Shown piece after piece: positions 8,774 through 16,762 of a DNA stretch of 64,000 bases (position 1 is its first letter; each line of letters opens with the position of its first letter). Source of the DNA: Streptomyces sp. NBC_00459 (GTDB lineage Bacteria; Actinomycetota; Actinomycetes; Streptomycetales; Streptomycetaceae). A program made the translations under genes and the position numbers. The DNA is taken from positions 3,224,001 through 3,288,000 of the forward strand of contig NZ_CP107903.1 of the NCBI RefSeq assembly GCF_036013955.1. The letters run 5' to 3'. The notes beneath the pieces are model-generated. The model was not told the origin of the DNA and did not search any database. It saw nothing but the letters and a program-made list of their open reading frames with translations.

Positions 8774-9349
8774 TCAGCGGTCGAGGAACTTCCAGGCCGT
8801 CGGCAGTACGCCCATCGCCAGAGCCGCCTTCAGGGCGTCGCCGATCAGGAACGGCGTCAGGCCGGCGGCGATCGCCGCGCTCACGCTCATGTCGGCCGCG
8901 AGTGCGAGGTACGGGACGCCGATCGCGTAGATGATCGCCTCGCCGAGCAGCATCGTGCCCGCCATGCGCGGCATCGAGCGGTCGGCGCCGCGGCGGGCCA
9001 GGGCGCCCACGGCGGCGGACGCGAGCAGCATGCCGAGGATGTAGCCGAAGGACACCGACATACCCGAACCACCCTCCGCGAACCACGGCACGCCCGCCAG
9101 ACCCGCCAGGGCGTAGACGACGAGGGCGGCGAGGCCGCGGCCGGCGCCGAGTGCGGTGCCGACGAGGAGCGCGGCGAAGGTCTGCCCGGTCACCGGCACC
9201 GGCGAGCCGGGCACGGGGACGGCGATCTGGGCGGCGATCCCGGTGAGTGCGGCACCGCCGAGCACGAGCGCGGCGTCCCGGACGCGGGAAGCGGGGAGCA
9301 GGTCGGCGAGGACCTGGCCGGGGCGGGCGGGGGCGACGGCGGTTGCCAT
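8774..9349 (-). CDS. bioY: Biotin transporter BioY
   Basis: This 191-residue integral membrane protein has about six hydrophobic segments and the BioY core motifs PVPVTGQTFAALLVG and YILGMLLASAAVGALA. BioY is the substrate-binding S component of an energy-coupling-factor transporter for biotin; it can work with a shared EcfAAT module encoded elsewhere. No ECF ATPase or transmembrane gene is adjacent, so this is an orphan S component. The C-terminal FLIGDALKAALA segment is typical. It converges on the wall protein gene and is divergent from the sulfur cluster. Confidence 0.92.
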   Translation of the reverse strand: MATAVAPARPGQVLADLLPASRVRDAALVLGGAALTGIAAQIAVPVPGSPVPVTGQTFAALLVGTALGAGRGLAALVVYALAGLAGVPWFAEGGSGMSVSFGYILGMLLASAAVGALARRGADRSMPRMAGTMLLGEAIIYAIGVPYLALAADMSVSAAIAAGLTPFLIGDALKAALAMGVLPTAWKFLDR

Positions 9350-9721
9350 GGGGGACTCCGCGGGGACGTGGGCGGCAAGGGACTTTGTGACGCTATCCCA
9401 GCGCCCTCGGGCCGATCACCGTCAGTGCTCGACAAAGGGGACGACGGCGACTTGGTGGGCTCCGGACAAAGGATGGAGGTTACACCCGGTACGGCGTGAC
9501 GCCGGTCACTGAGGTGAGGTGGTGTGGGCTACGGGGGCACGGCGGGCGGCCTCTGTAGAGTTCCGCCAATCCGGCCGCAGGCCTGTGCATCTCCCGGACC
9601 CGGTCCGGGGAGGGGGGCGACCCCTGCTCGGCCCCGGCCGGTACCCCTGCCCTGACATGTGCCGTCTCGCCCGTCGGTCACCGTCTGTGCAGCGTCGGCC
9701 CGTTTTGCTAGCTTCGAGCTC
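9350..9721. other. Intergenic region between bioY and sulfur leader peptide
   Basis: These 372 bases separate divergent genes. I see no convincing protein. The distal end carries TGCTAGCTT (about 9706-9714), an extended -10-like element that places the start of transcription at or next to the leader peptide ATG at 9722. A clear -35 is not visible. Confidence 0.45.
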
Positions 9722-9808
9722 ATGGTCGCCCAGTCCCGGTACTTCTCGTCGCGTCGCTATGTCGACCTGCGACGCGTGGGCACGGCCACCTGTCGCCGCC
9801 CCGGGTGA
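9722..9808 (+). CDS. Putative cysteine-responsive leader peptide of the sulfur cluster
   Basis: This 28-codon reading frame reads MVAQSRYFSSRRYVDLRRV then GTATCRRPG and a TGA stop. The RR-Y/H-VDLRRV...C pattern matches the short actinobacterial 'putative leader peptide' class found before sulfur-metabolism genes. A -10-like TAGCTT ends 7 bases before the ATG, so the message may be leaderless, as described for cysteine-responsive short reading frames in mycobacteria. Its single Cys codon (TGT) is fifth from the stop. A GC-rich hairpin at 9835-9869 follows. The inference is that ribosome stalling at the Cys codon under cysteine limitation changes folding or termination ahead of the ROK-ABC-oxygenase cluster. 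Confidence 0.72.
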   Translation: MVAQSRYFSSRRYVDLRRVGTATCRRPG

Positions 9809-9834
9809 GGCGGCTCCGGCGCGCCTCGCTCCAC

Positions 9835-9869
9835 AGGACCCCCCGGGCCTTCATGGGCCCCCGAGTCCT
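9835..9869 (+). promoter_or_regulatory. Candidate attenuator hairpin after the leader peptide
   Basis: The flanking AGGAC/GTCCT and inner GGGCC/GGCCC arms around TTCAT can fold into a strong hairpin 26 bases after the leader stop and before the ROK regulator start. No U-run follows, so it could act by translation control or Rho rather than as an intrinsic terminator. Confidence 0.45.
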
Positions 9870-9914
9870 CACGAGACGGCGCAGTGTCGGACCAGTTCCC
9901 CGAGGATGATCGCC

Positions 9915-11201
9915 ATGCCCCGTGCCGCGGCACCCACCCTTGTTTCCCCCTCTCCCTCCCCCTCTCCTTCATCTCGCAGTTCCTCTCCTCGTACCTCCTC
10001 TCCTCGTACCTCTTCCTCTCGCACCGCGCCGTCCCGCGTGCCCCGTGCCGCCGATTCCGACCGGCGCAGGACGAGCGCGAGTGTCGTGCTGCGGTCCGTG
10101 CTGGAGCACGGGCCGGTGGCGCGCAGCACGATCGCCAGGCTGACCGGGCTGTCACCGGCGTCGGTGACGGACTACTGCGCACGGTTCACGGAACTCGGCC
10201 TGATCCACGAGGAGTCGGTGCCCCGGCGGTCGAACGGGGTGGGGCGTCCGCACGTCCCCGTCGACGTGGACTCCTCCGGGTTCGTGGTCGCCGGTGTGCA
10301 TGTGGCGGTGTCGTACACGACGGTCGCGCTGCTGGATCTGCGAGGTCGGGTGGTGGCCCGGCGCGAGCTGGAGCACGAGCACACCGATCCGGGGCGGGTG
10401 CTGGCGCGGGCCGCCGAGGGGCTGCGGGCGCTGCTGGACGGCGCCCCCGGCCGCCGGGCCCTCGGTGTCGGCGTGGCCGTCGGTGGCTGGGTGGACCGGG
10501 AGTCCGGGACCGTCGTCGAGCACCCGATGCTGGGCTGGCGGGACGTGGCCGTGCGTGACGTGCTCCGTGCCCGCACCGGACTGCCGGTCCATGTGGACGG
10601 GCACGCACGGGCGTTGGTCAACGCGGAGCGGCTGTTCGGGCCGGCGCGGGGCAGTGGAAGTGTGCTGCACCTGTTCGTCGGCAACGTGGTCGACGCGGCG
10701 TTCGCGACCAACGACGAGGTGCACCACGGACCGCGCTCACAGGCCGGCGCCATCGCCCATCTGCCGGTGCCGGGCGGTACGGAGGTCTGCGACTGCGGGC
10801 GTACGGGCTGCCTGCAGGCGGAGTTGAGCGAGCGGACGCTGTGCCGGCGGGCGCGGGAGGCGGGTGTCGTCGACACCACGGACTCCCTCCGGGTGGTCGC
10901 GGCGGCGGCCGGGGGCGACCAGGCCGCCGTGGGGCTGCTGGTGCGGCGGGCGAGTGCCGTGGGGCGGGCCACGCGGCTGCTGCTCGACGTGCTGAATCCG
11001 GAGACGGTGGTCGTGACCGAGGTCGGGATCATTCACCGGGAGGACTGCCTCGCGGCGCTGCGTGAAGGGGTCGGCGCGGAACGCGCGGCCTCTGTCGTGC
11101 CGACCAGTTTCCCGGATTCGGTACTCGCGGTGGCGGGCGGTTCGGTGGCACTCGATGTGCTGTACCGGGATCCGTTGGCCGCTTCACCTCCGGCTATTTA
11201 A
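9915..11201 (+). CDS. ROK-family transcriptional regulator
   Basis: The protein has 428 residues from the ATG at 9915 (GAGG 8 bases upstream); the frame stays open back to 9519 but that part overlaps the leader region. A Ser/Pro/Arg-rich low-complexity tail of about 50 residues precedes a winged helix (SVVLRSVLEHGPVARSTIAR, then LTGLSPASVTDYC) and a sugar-kinase-like ROK domain. The zinc motif CDCGRTGC is present. ROK repressors usually sense sugars, so pairing with a sulfonate-type transporter is unusual. It probably controls the genes downstream; the 20-bp tandem repeat at 11285-11324 is a possible operator. Two exact 15-bp tandem repeats (9981-10010) lie in the tail. Confidence 0.85.
   Translation: MPRAAAPTLVSPSPSPSPSSRSSSPRTSSPRTSSSRTAPSRVPRAADSDRRRTSASVVLRSVLEHGPVARSTIARLTGLSPASVTDYCARFTELGLIHEESVPRRSNGVGRPHVPVDVDSSGFVVAGVHVAVSYTTVALLDLRGRVVARRELEHEHTDPGRVLARAAEGLRALLDGAPGRRALGVGVAVGGWVDRESGTVVEHPMLGWRDVAVRDVLRARTGLPVHVDGHARALVNAERLFGPARGSGSVLHLFVGNVVDAAFATNDEVHHGPRSQAGAIAHLPVPGGTEVCDCGRTGCLQAELSERTLCRRAREAGVVDTTDSLRVVAAAAGGDQAAVGLLVRRASAVGRATRLLLDVLNPETVVVTEVGIIHREDCLAALREGVGAERAASVVPTSFPDSVLAVAGGSVALDVLYRDPLAASPPAI
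9981..10010 (+). repeat. Exact 15-bp tandem repeat inside the ROK regulator gene
   Basis: TCCTCTCCTCGTACC occurs twice head to tail. Because 15 bases is five codons, copy change would lengthen or shorten the SSPRT tail without breaking the frame. Confidence 0.8.
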
Positions 11202-11284
11202 TTCAGAAACTCCGAATGTTGACAGGGACCACGCGTGACCTGGAACATCTTGCTCATGAGCCCTTTCGTGAGCTGTCGCACCCT

Positions 11285-11324
11285 CTGTTGCTGACACGTC
11301 GCCACTGTTGCTGACACGTTGCCA
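11285..11324. repeat. 20-bp tandem repeat upstream of the sulfonate-binding protein gene
   Basis: CTGTTGCTGACACGTCGCCA and CTGTTGCTGACACGTTGCCA stand head to tail with one mismatch. They lie in the 291-base gap between the ROK gene and the binding-protein gene, about 170 bases before its start. The placement suggests a regulator site, possibly for the upstream ROK protein, or a second promoter. Confidence 0.6.
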
Positions 11325-11492
11325 CGTGTGAAGCGCTCATTTCCTTCTGTGCTTTCCGCACGCTCCGCGCCTTCCGCGCCCCCTGTTCTTCCTGCCTCTC
11401 CTGCTCTTCCTTGCGTGAATTCTGTTTTCCGGGTCTCCTCCTGCCTCGAATTCCGCATGCGTTCATGCCTTCCGAACTCACGGAGTCCTCCC

Positions 11493-12560
11493 ATGCCTTC
11501 TTCTCCCGTGCCGGGTGTCGACCGACGGCTCTTCCTCACCTCCCTCCTCGGTGCCGCGGCGGGCGTCGCCGGGTTGAGCGGCTGCGCGAACAGCAGTGCC
11601 GCCGCCGATTCCAAGGGCGCCTCGACCGCTCCGCTCGCCGACAGGGTCCCGGCCGGTACGAGCCTGAAGATCTCCTCGTATTCGGGCACCCAGCAACTGC
11701 AGTTCAAGCTCGGCAAGTTGGGAGATCTGCCCTTCAAGGTGTCGAGCTGGGAGAACATCTCCGCCGGTCCCGATGTCATCAACGCTTTCCGCTCGGGTTC
11801 CCTCGACCTCGCCAACAACGCGGGCATTCCGCCGATCCAGGCGCATTTCCAGGGTTACGACGCGAAGATCGTCGCGATCAACATCACCCGCAAGCCGAAC
11901 TATCTCTTCGCCACAAAGCCCGGCAGCGACATCCGGTCGGTCGCGGACTTCAAGGGCAAGAAGCTCGCCTTCTCGCAGGGGCAGGCCCAGGGTGTCGTCC
12001 TCCTTCGGGCGCTGGAGAAGGCCGGGCTCGCGTACGACGAGGTCAAGCTCGTCCCGCTGACCAGCAACCAGTTCTTCACCGCCCTGCAGTCGGGCCAGGT
12101 GGACATCGCGCCGCTGGCCATCGCCCAGGCGCCCGCGTACTTCCAGCAGTACGGCGCCAAGGGTGCCCGCAGCATCGACACTGACGTGGTCGACCTGCTC
12201 AGCCTGCTGTGGGCGCCGGTCTCCGTGCTGAACGACCCCGCGAAGGCCGCCGCGGTCGCCGCGTACATCCCGTACTGGGCCAAGGGCCTGGTGTGGACGT
12301 ACGAGAACCCCGACATCTGGAACGAGGAGTTCTACGTCAAGACGCAGAACCTGACCCTCCCCCAGGCACAGGCGATCACCGAGCTCGCCAACAAGCCGCT
12401 GTTCCCGCCGAGTTGGGCCGAGGCGATCAAGTGGGAGCAGGAGACCGCCGATCTGCTCGCGGAGGGCGGATTCGTGAAGAAGTTCGATGTGAGCTCGCTC
12501 TTCGACCACCGCTTCGAGGGCATCGCGGCGAAGTCCGTGGCTGCGGAGTACCAGCGGTGA
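11493..12560 (+). CDS. ABC transporter substrate-binding lipoprotein, sulfonate/taurine type
   Basis: The protein has 355 residues, starting at the ATG at 11493 after GGAG. The N-terminus carries a twin-arginine-like signal (DRRLFLTSLLG) followed by a lipobox ending in LSGC, so it is an exported lipoprotein. The body matches SsuA/TauA-type periplasmic-binding proteins (family NMT1/SsuA-like), with segments such as INAFRSGSLDLANNAGIPPI and GVVLLRALEKAGL. The last bases overlap the permease start (GTGA), showing a single operon of binding protein, permease and ATPase. The substrate is inferred from the oxygenases encoded downstream: an alkane- or aryl-sulfonate or another organosulfur compound. 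Confidence 0.85.
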   Translation: MPSSPVPGVDRRLFLTSLLGAAAGVAGLSGCANSSAAADSKGASTAPLADRVPAGTSLKISSYSGTQQLQFKLGKLGDLPFKVSSWENISAGPDVINAFRSGSLDLANNAGIPPIQAHFQGYDAKIVAINITRKPNYLFATKPGSDIRSVADFKGKKLAFSQGQAQGVVLLRALEKAGLAYDEVKLVPLTSNQFFTALQSGQVDIAPLAIAQAPAYFQQYGAKGARSIDTDVVDLLSLLWAPVSVLNDPAKAAAVAAYIPYWAKGLVWTYENPDIWNEEFYVKTQNLTLPQAQAITELANKPLFPPSWAEAIKWEQETADLLAEGGFVKKFDVSSLFDHRFEGIAAKSVAAEYQR

Positions 12561-13432
12561 CCGCCGTGACCACGAGCGCCTCCGCCGGCACCGCGGCCCC
12601 CGCATCCCCCGCGCCCGTCGCGGCCACCGAGGAGAGCGGCTCCCAGGTCCGCAGGCGGCGCCGTCTCTCACCGGGCAGGCGTCTGCCGGCCGCGCCGCTC
12701 GTCGGCCCGGCCCTCGTCCTCGCCCTGTGGGCCGCCGCCTCCGCCGCCGGACAGCTCGACCCGGCCGCGATCCCGGCGCCCTGGACCGTGCTCAGGACCG
12801 GCGTCCATCTGTGGACCGACGGGACCCTGCCGAACGACATCCTGACCTCGCTGCGGCGGGCCGCCTCCGGCTTCGCGATCGGGCTGGTCGGCGGTGTCCT
12901 CCTCGCCCTGGCCGCCGGGCTCAGCCGGGTCGGCGAGGCGCTGATCGACGGGACGGTCCAGCTCAACCGGGCGATCCCGGCCCTGGGTCTGATCCCGCTG
13001 TTCATCCTCTGGCTGGGCATCGGCGAGACGTTCAAGGTCGCGATCATCGCCATCGTCGTCTACATCCCGATCTACCTCAACACACATGCCGCGCTGTCCG
13101 GCATCGACAGCCGTTTCGTCGAACTCGCCGAGGTGCAGGGGCTGTCGAGGTTCCAGTTCGTCCGGCAGATCGTCGTTCCCGGTGCGCTGCCCGGATTCTT
13201 CGTGGGACTCCGGCTCGGCGTGACCGGCTCCTGGCTGGGGCTGGTCGTCCTGGAGCAGATCAACGCCACCAGCGGACTCGGCTACATGATGTTCCAGGCC
13301 CAGAACTACGGCCAGAGCGACGTCATCCTGGTCGGCCTGGTCGTCTACGGCATCTTCGGCCTGGCGTCCGACAGCGCGGTCCGTCTCATCGAACGGAGGG
13401 TGCTGTCATGGCGCCGCACACTGAGCAACTGA
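12557..13432 (+). CDS. ABC transporter permease, SsuC/TauC-like
   Basis: The protein has 291 residues, starting at the GTG at 12557, which overlaps the stop of the binding-protein gene. A Pro/Ala-rich, Arg-rich cytoplasmic N-terminus is followed by about six membrane segments. The cytoplasmic coupling loop is visible as ELAEVQGLSRFQFVRQIVVP, the EAA motif of binding-protein-dependent permeases. The close is typical of the SsuC family (LGLVVLEQINATSGLGYMMF, then GLASDSAVRLIERRVLSWRR). It forms the membrane channel of the sulfonate-type importer and ends inside the ATPase gene. Confidence 0.9.
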   Translation: MTAVTTSASAGTAAPASPAPVAATEESGSQVRRRRRLSPGRRLPAAPLVGPALVLALWAAASAAGQLDPAAIPAPWTVLRTGVHLWTDGTLPNDILTSLRRAASGFAIGLVGGVLLALAAGLSRVGEALIDGTVQLNRAIPALGLIPLFILWLGIGETFKVAIIAIVVYIPIYLNTHAALSGIDSRFVELAEVQGLSRFQFVRQIVVPGALPGFFVGLRLGVTGSWLGLVVLEQINATSGLGYMMFQAQNYGQSDVILVGLVVYGIFGLASDSAVRLIERRVLSWRRTLSN

Positions 13433-14121
13433 CCCGGTCCGCCGTCCGACTCCGGGGCCTGACCCGGTCGTTCGCCGGGCGCAAGGTCCTCGACGGAATC
13501 GACCTCGACATTCCGGCCGGGCAGTTCACGGCCCTGCTCGGGCACAGCGGCTCCGGCAAGAGCACCTTGCTGCGGGCGGTCGCGGGCCTCGATCACGAGG
13601 TCGAGGGCAGTGGTCAACTCACCGCGCCCGAACGGGTCTCCGTGGTCTTCCAGGACTCACGGCTGCTGCCGTGGCGGAGGGTACTGGACAACGTACTACT
13701 GGGGACGGACGGCAAGGAGGCTGCCGCGAAGGGCCGGGAGGCTCTCGCGGAGGTGGGTCTGAAGGGGCGGGAACGTGCCTGGCCCAGCGAGCTGTCCGGC
13801 GGGGAGGCGCAGCGGGCCGCGCTGGCCCGGTCGCTGGTCCGCGAGCCCGAACTGCTGCTTGCCGACGAGCCGTTCGGGGCGTTGGACGCGCTGACGCGCA
13901 TCAAGATGCACGCGTTGCTTCGGGAGTTGTGGCGCAGGCATCAGCCGTCGGTGCTGCTGGTCACGCACGACGTGGATGAGGCGATCGTGCTGGCGGATCG
14001 GGTGCTGGTGCTGGAAGAGGGGCGGATCGCGGTCGACCTGGTCGTCGATCGCGAACGGCCGCGGGACGAGTACCGGCGGGTGTTGCTGGGGGCGCTGGGG
14101 GTGACGTCCGACGTCCGGTGA
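13408..14121 (+). CDS. ABC transporter ATP-binding protein, SsuB-like
   Basis: The protein has 237 residues, starting at the ATG at 13408 with GGAGGG upstream and overlapping the permease by 25 bases. All nucleotide-binding motifs are visible: Walker A GHSGSGKST, Q-loop VVFQDSRLLPW, signature LSGGEAQR, Walker B LLLADEPFGALD and the switch His in VTHDVDEA. The RLLPWRRVLDNV segment is characteristic of the nitrate/sulfonate/taurine importer ATPases. It energises uptake by the two preceding proteins. The repeat block after it separates the transporter genes from the oxygenase genes, which may nevertheless be co-regulated. Confidence 0.92.
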   Translation: MAPHTEQLTRSAVRLRGLTRSFAGRKVLDGIDLDIPAGQFTALLGHSGSGKSTLLRAVAGLDHEVEGSGQLTAPERVSVVFQDSRLLPWRRVLDNVLLGTDGKEAAAKGREALAEVGLKGRERAWPSELSGGEAQRAALARSLVREPELLLADEPFGALDALTRIKMHALLRELWRRHQPSVLLVTHDVDEAIVLADRVLVLEEGRIAVDLVVDRERPRDEYRRVLLGALGVTSDVR

Positions 14122-14133
14122 GTGCCCTTGTCT

Positions 14134-14264
14134 CGCCCCCGCCGCCCCTACCCGTCCCATCCCTCCCCCAGAGGGGGGACCCCCACTGGGGGCTGCGCCC
14201 ACAGACCCCCCAACGGCCCTGAACGGGCCTGAACGGGCCTCGTCCTCAACCGCCGGACGGGCTG
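14134..14264. repeat. Dispersed intergenic repeat A, copy 2
   Basis: It shares its C-rich start (CCCGCCGCCCCTACCC) and its end (CCGCCGGACGGGCTGA) with the copy at 3341-3440. It carries an extra CCCCCAGAGGGGGGACCCCC hairpin around 14163-14185 and a duplicated GAACGGGCCT unit. It occupies most of the 207-base gap before the monooxygenase gene. Confidence 0.75.
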
Positions 14265-14328
14265 AAATGCCCGGCCCGGCGCTCGTAAGCCCTCCTGGCA
14301 CCTGTCCAAAGCAAAGGACACAACACCC

Positions 14329-15693
14329 ATGACCCGCCAACTCCACCTCAACGCCTTCCTCATGACCACCGGACACCACGAAGCCTCGTGGCGGCTCCCG
14401 GAGAGTGACCCGTACGCCCATGTCGAGCTGGACCACTACGTGCGGCTCGCCCGGATCGCGGAGCGAGGCACCTTCGACTCGCTGTTCCTGGCCGACAGCC
14501 CCCAGCTGTGGGGCAGCGTGGGGCAGCGGCCCGCGGGTGCCCTGGAGCCGCTCACCCTGCTGACTGCCCTGGCCACGGCGACCACGCACATCGGCCTGAT
14601 CGCGACCGCCTCGACCTCCTACAACTCCCCCTACAACCTGGCCCGCAAGTTCGCCTCGCTCGACATCATCAGCGGGGGCCGGGCCGGCTGGAACATCGTC
14701 ACCACCGCCGGTGCCGAGGCCGCCCGCAACTTCGGTCTCGACGCGGAACCCGCCCACGCCCAGCGGTACGCCCGGGCAGCCGAGTTCCTCGACGTGGCTC
14801 TCAAGCTCTGGGACAGCTGGGAGGACGACGCGATCGTCGCCGACAAGGCGGCCGGCGTCTGGGGCGACGACGCGAAGGTCCATCCGCCCCAGCACCAGGG
14901 GACGTACTTCAGCGTCGAGGGCGCCCTCAACGTGCCGCGCTCGCCCCAGGGTTACCCGGTGCTGGTGCAGGCCGGGTCGAGCGAGGACGGCAAGGCGTTC
15001 GCGGCCCGGTACGCGGAGGCCGTGTTCACCGCCCAGCAGACCATCGAGGACGCGCAGGCCTTCTACGCCGACCTCAAGTCCCGTACGGCGGCGGGCGGTC
15101 GCGACCCCGACCACATCAAGGTGCTGCCCGGCATCGTCCCGGTGCTCGGTTCCACGGAGGCCGAGGCGCTGGCGAACGAGCAGGTCCTGGAGGACCACAT
15201 CGTGTACGCGCACGGCGTGGGCAACCTGGAGAACCTGCTGAAACTCCCCGCCGGGACACTGGAGTTGGACGCCCGGCTGCCGGCGGACCTGCCGCCCGAG
15301 AGCGCGATCGAGGGTGCCAAGAGCCGCTACACGCTCGTCGTCGAGCTGGCCCGGCGCGAACGTCTCACCGTGCGGCAGCTCATCGGGCGGCTCGGCGGCG
15401 GGCGCGGGCACCTCACCTTCGCCGGTACGCCCGAACAGGTCGCCGACGAGATCGAGACCTGGTTCACACGGGGTGCCGCCGACGGCTTCAACATCATGCC
15501 CGCGGTCCTGCCCTCCGGGCTCGAAGCCTTCGTCGACCACGTCGTCCCGATCCTGCGCGCCCGCGGTCTGCTCCGCGGTGAGTACGGGCCGCGCCAGACC
15601 CTGCGGGAGCGCTACGGCCTCCCGCGTCCCGCGAACCAGTACGTCAGCCCCGCCTCCGCATCCACATCCGCGTCCGCACCCGCCCTCGTCTGA
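14329..15693 (+). CDS. LLM-class FMN-dependent monooxygenase (NtaA/SnaA/DszA type)
   Basis: This 454-residue protein belongs to the luciferase-like monooxygenases of the NtaA/SnaA/DszA/SoxA branch. Typical segments are the start (LHLNAFLMTTGHHEASWR), FDSLFLADSPQLW, ARKFASLDIISGGRAGWNIV and HVVPILRARGLLR. These enzymes use FMNH2 from a separate flavin reductase and oxygen. Members near sulfonate transporters cleave carbon-sulfur bonds and release sulfite. No flavin reductase is encoded in the cluster, so reduced FMN must come from elsewhere. The C-terminal SASASTSASAPA tail is low complexity. The likely role is desulfonation of the imported compound; substrate unknown. Confidence 0.88.
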   Translation: MTRQLHLNAFLMTTGHHEASWRLPESDPYAHVELDHYVRLARIAERGTFDSLFLADSPQLWGSVGQRPAGALEPLTLLTALATATTHIGLIATASTSYNSPYNLARKFASLDIISGGRAGWNIVTTAGAEAARNFGLDAEPAHAQRYARAAEFLDVALKLWDSWEDDAIVADKAAGVWGDDAKVHPPQHQGTYFSVEGALNVPRSPQGYPVLVQAGSSEDGKAFAARYAEAVFTAQQTIEDAQAFYADLKSRTAAGGRDPDHIKVLPGIVPVLGSTEAEALANEQVLEDHIVYAHGVGNLENLLKLPAGTLELDARLPADLPPESAIEGAKSRYTLVVELARRERLTVRQLIGRLGGGRGHLTFAGTPEQVADEIETWFTRGAADGFNIMPAVLPSGLEAFVDHVVPILRARGLLRGEYGPRQTLRERYGLPRPANQYVSPASASTSASAPALV

Positions 15694-15716
15694 CGACCCC
15701 TGAAAGGAACCCGCAC

Positions 15717-16613
15717 ATGTCCGGCATCGAAATCCAGAAGGTCACCGCGAACATCGGCGCCCGCGTATCCGGCGTCGACATCTCCAAGCCGCTCGACGAG
15801 GAGCAGGTCGCCGCCCTCCGCGAGGCCCTCAACACCCACAAGGCACTGGTCTTCGACGACGTGAATCTCGACGACGAGGGCCAGCAGGCCTTCGTCCGTC
15901 AGTTCGGCGAGCTGACCACCGCCCACCCGACCGTGCCGTCCGTCGACGGCGCCGCGAACGTCCTGCCCGTCGACAGCGAGCGGGGCCGCGCCGCCAACCA
16001 CTGGCACACGGACGTCACCTTCGTCCTCAACCCGCCGCAGGCCAGCACCCTGCGCAGCATCACCGTCCCGCCGTACGGCGGCGAGACCCTGATCGCCAGC
16101 TCGGCCGCCGCCTACCGTGATCTGCCGGAGCCACTGCGGCAGTTGGCCGACAACCTGTGGGCCGAGCACACCAACGACTACGACTACGCGGTGCCGGACG
16201 AGGCGCTCGACGAGGAACTGGCCGCCCAGCGCGCCCAGTTCACGTCCATCACGTTCCGCACGGCCCATCCGGTCGTCCGCGTCCACCCGCTGACCGGCGA
16301 ACGCGGGCTGTTCATCGGCGGGTTCGCACAGCGGATCGTCGGTCTGTCGGTCACCGAGTCCCGCAAGATCCTGGACCTGCTCCAGGCCTACGTCACCCGC
16401 CCGGAGAACATCCTGCGCCACCGCTGGTCGCCGAACCAGCTCGTCCTCTTCGACAACCGCATCACCCAGCACTACGCCGTCGACAACTACAACGGCCTGC
16501 CGCGCCGTCTGCACCGGGTGACCATCGCCGGTGACATCCCGGTCGGCATCGAGGGCAAGGAGAGCTACTCGATCGCCGGGGACGCCTCGCACTACACGTC
16601 CGTCGCCGAGTAG
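15717..16613 (+). CDS. TauD/TfdA-family Fe(II)/2-oxoglutarate dioxygenase
   Basis: The 298-residue enzyme has the iron-binding HxD (HTD in NHWHTDVTF, near residue 98) and the distal His with the 2-oxoglutarate Arg in [15 protein letters not shown] near the C-terminus. The N-terminus ([17 protein letters not shown]) is typical of taurine dioxygenase relatives, which hydroxylate the carbon next to a sulfonate or sulfate ester and release sulfite or sulfate. It starts 24 bases after the monooxygenase gene, with AAAGGAA before the ATG, so the two are co-transcribed. Together they give two oxidative routes to free sulfur from imported organosulfur compounds. Confidence 0.9.
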   Translation: MSGIEIQKVTANIGARVSGVDISKPLDEEQVAALREALNTHKALVFDDVNLDDEGQQAFVRQFGELTTAHPTVPSVDGAANVLPVDSERGRAANHWHTDVTFVLNPPQASTLRSITVPPYGGETLIASSAAAYRDLPEPLRQLADNLWAEHTNDYDYAVPDEALDEELAAQRAQFTSITFRTAHPVVRVHPLTGERGLFIGGFAQRIVGLSVTESRKILDLLQAYVTRPENILRHRWSPNQLVLFDNRITQHYAVDNYNGLPRRLHRVTIAGDIPVGIEGKESYSIAGDASHYTSVAE

Positions 16614-16673
16614 GCCGTCTGCTCCCCTGCTCCCTCCCGTCGCTTCCCCCGATCCCTCCCGCCCCTCACGGAA

Positions 16674-16707
16674 AAGACCCTCGTGCGACACACACGAGGG
16701 TCTTTTT
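16674..16707 (+). terminator. Intrinsic terminator after the dioxygenase gene
   Basis: A 12-bp perfect stem (AAGACCCTCGTG / CACGAGGGTCTT) with a 7-base loop is followed by a T-run. It ends the sulfur operon just before the sodF promoter region. Confidence 0.9.
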
Positions 16708-16722
16708 GTTGCTAGCGTGTAG

Positions 16723-16739
16723 TTGCAAGCAATGTGCAA
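16723..16739. promoter_or_regulatory. Nur-box-like site upstream of sodF
   Basis: TTGCAA-N5-GTGCAA lies 24 bases before the sodF start. It matches in spacing and form the TTGCAA-N5-TTGCAA-like half sites described for the nickel-responsive Fur-family regulator Nur, which represses sodF in Streptomyces when nickel is sufficient. Confidence 0.7.
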
Positions 16740-16762
16740 TAAGAGGTCGAGGGGACCCCCGC

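Noticed and set aside
9519..9914. N-terminal extension of the ROK regulator back to 9519
   Set aside because: It overlaps the leader peptide and its hairpin in a different frame, lacks conserved sequence, and a good ribosome site lies before 9915.
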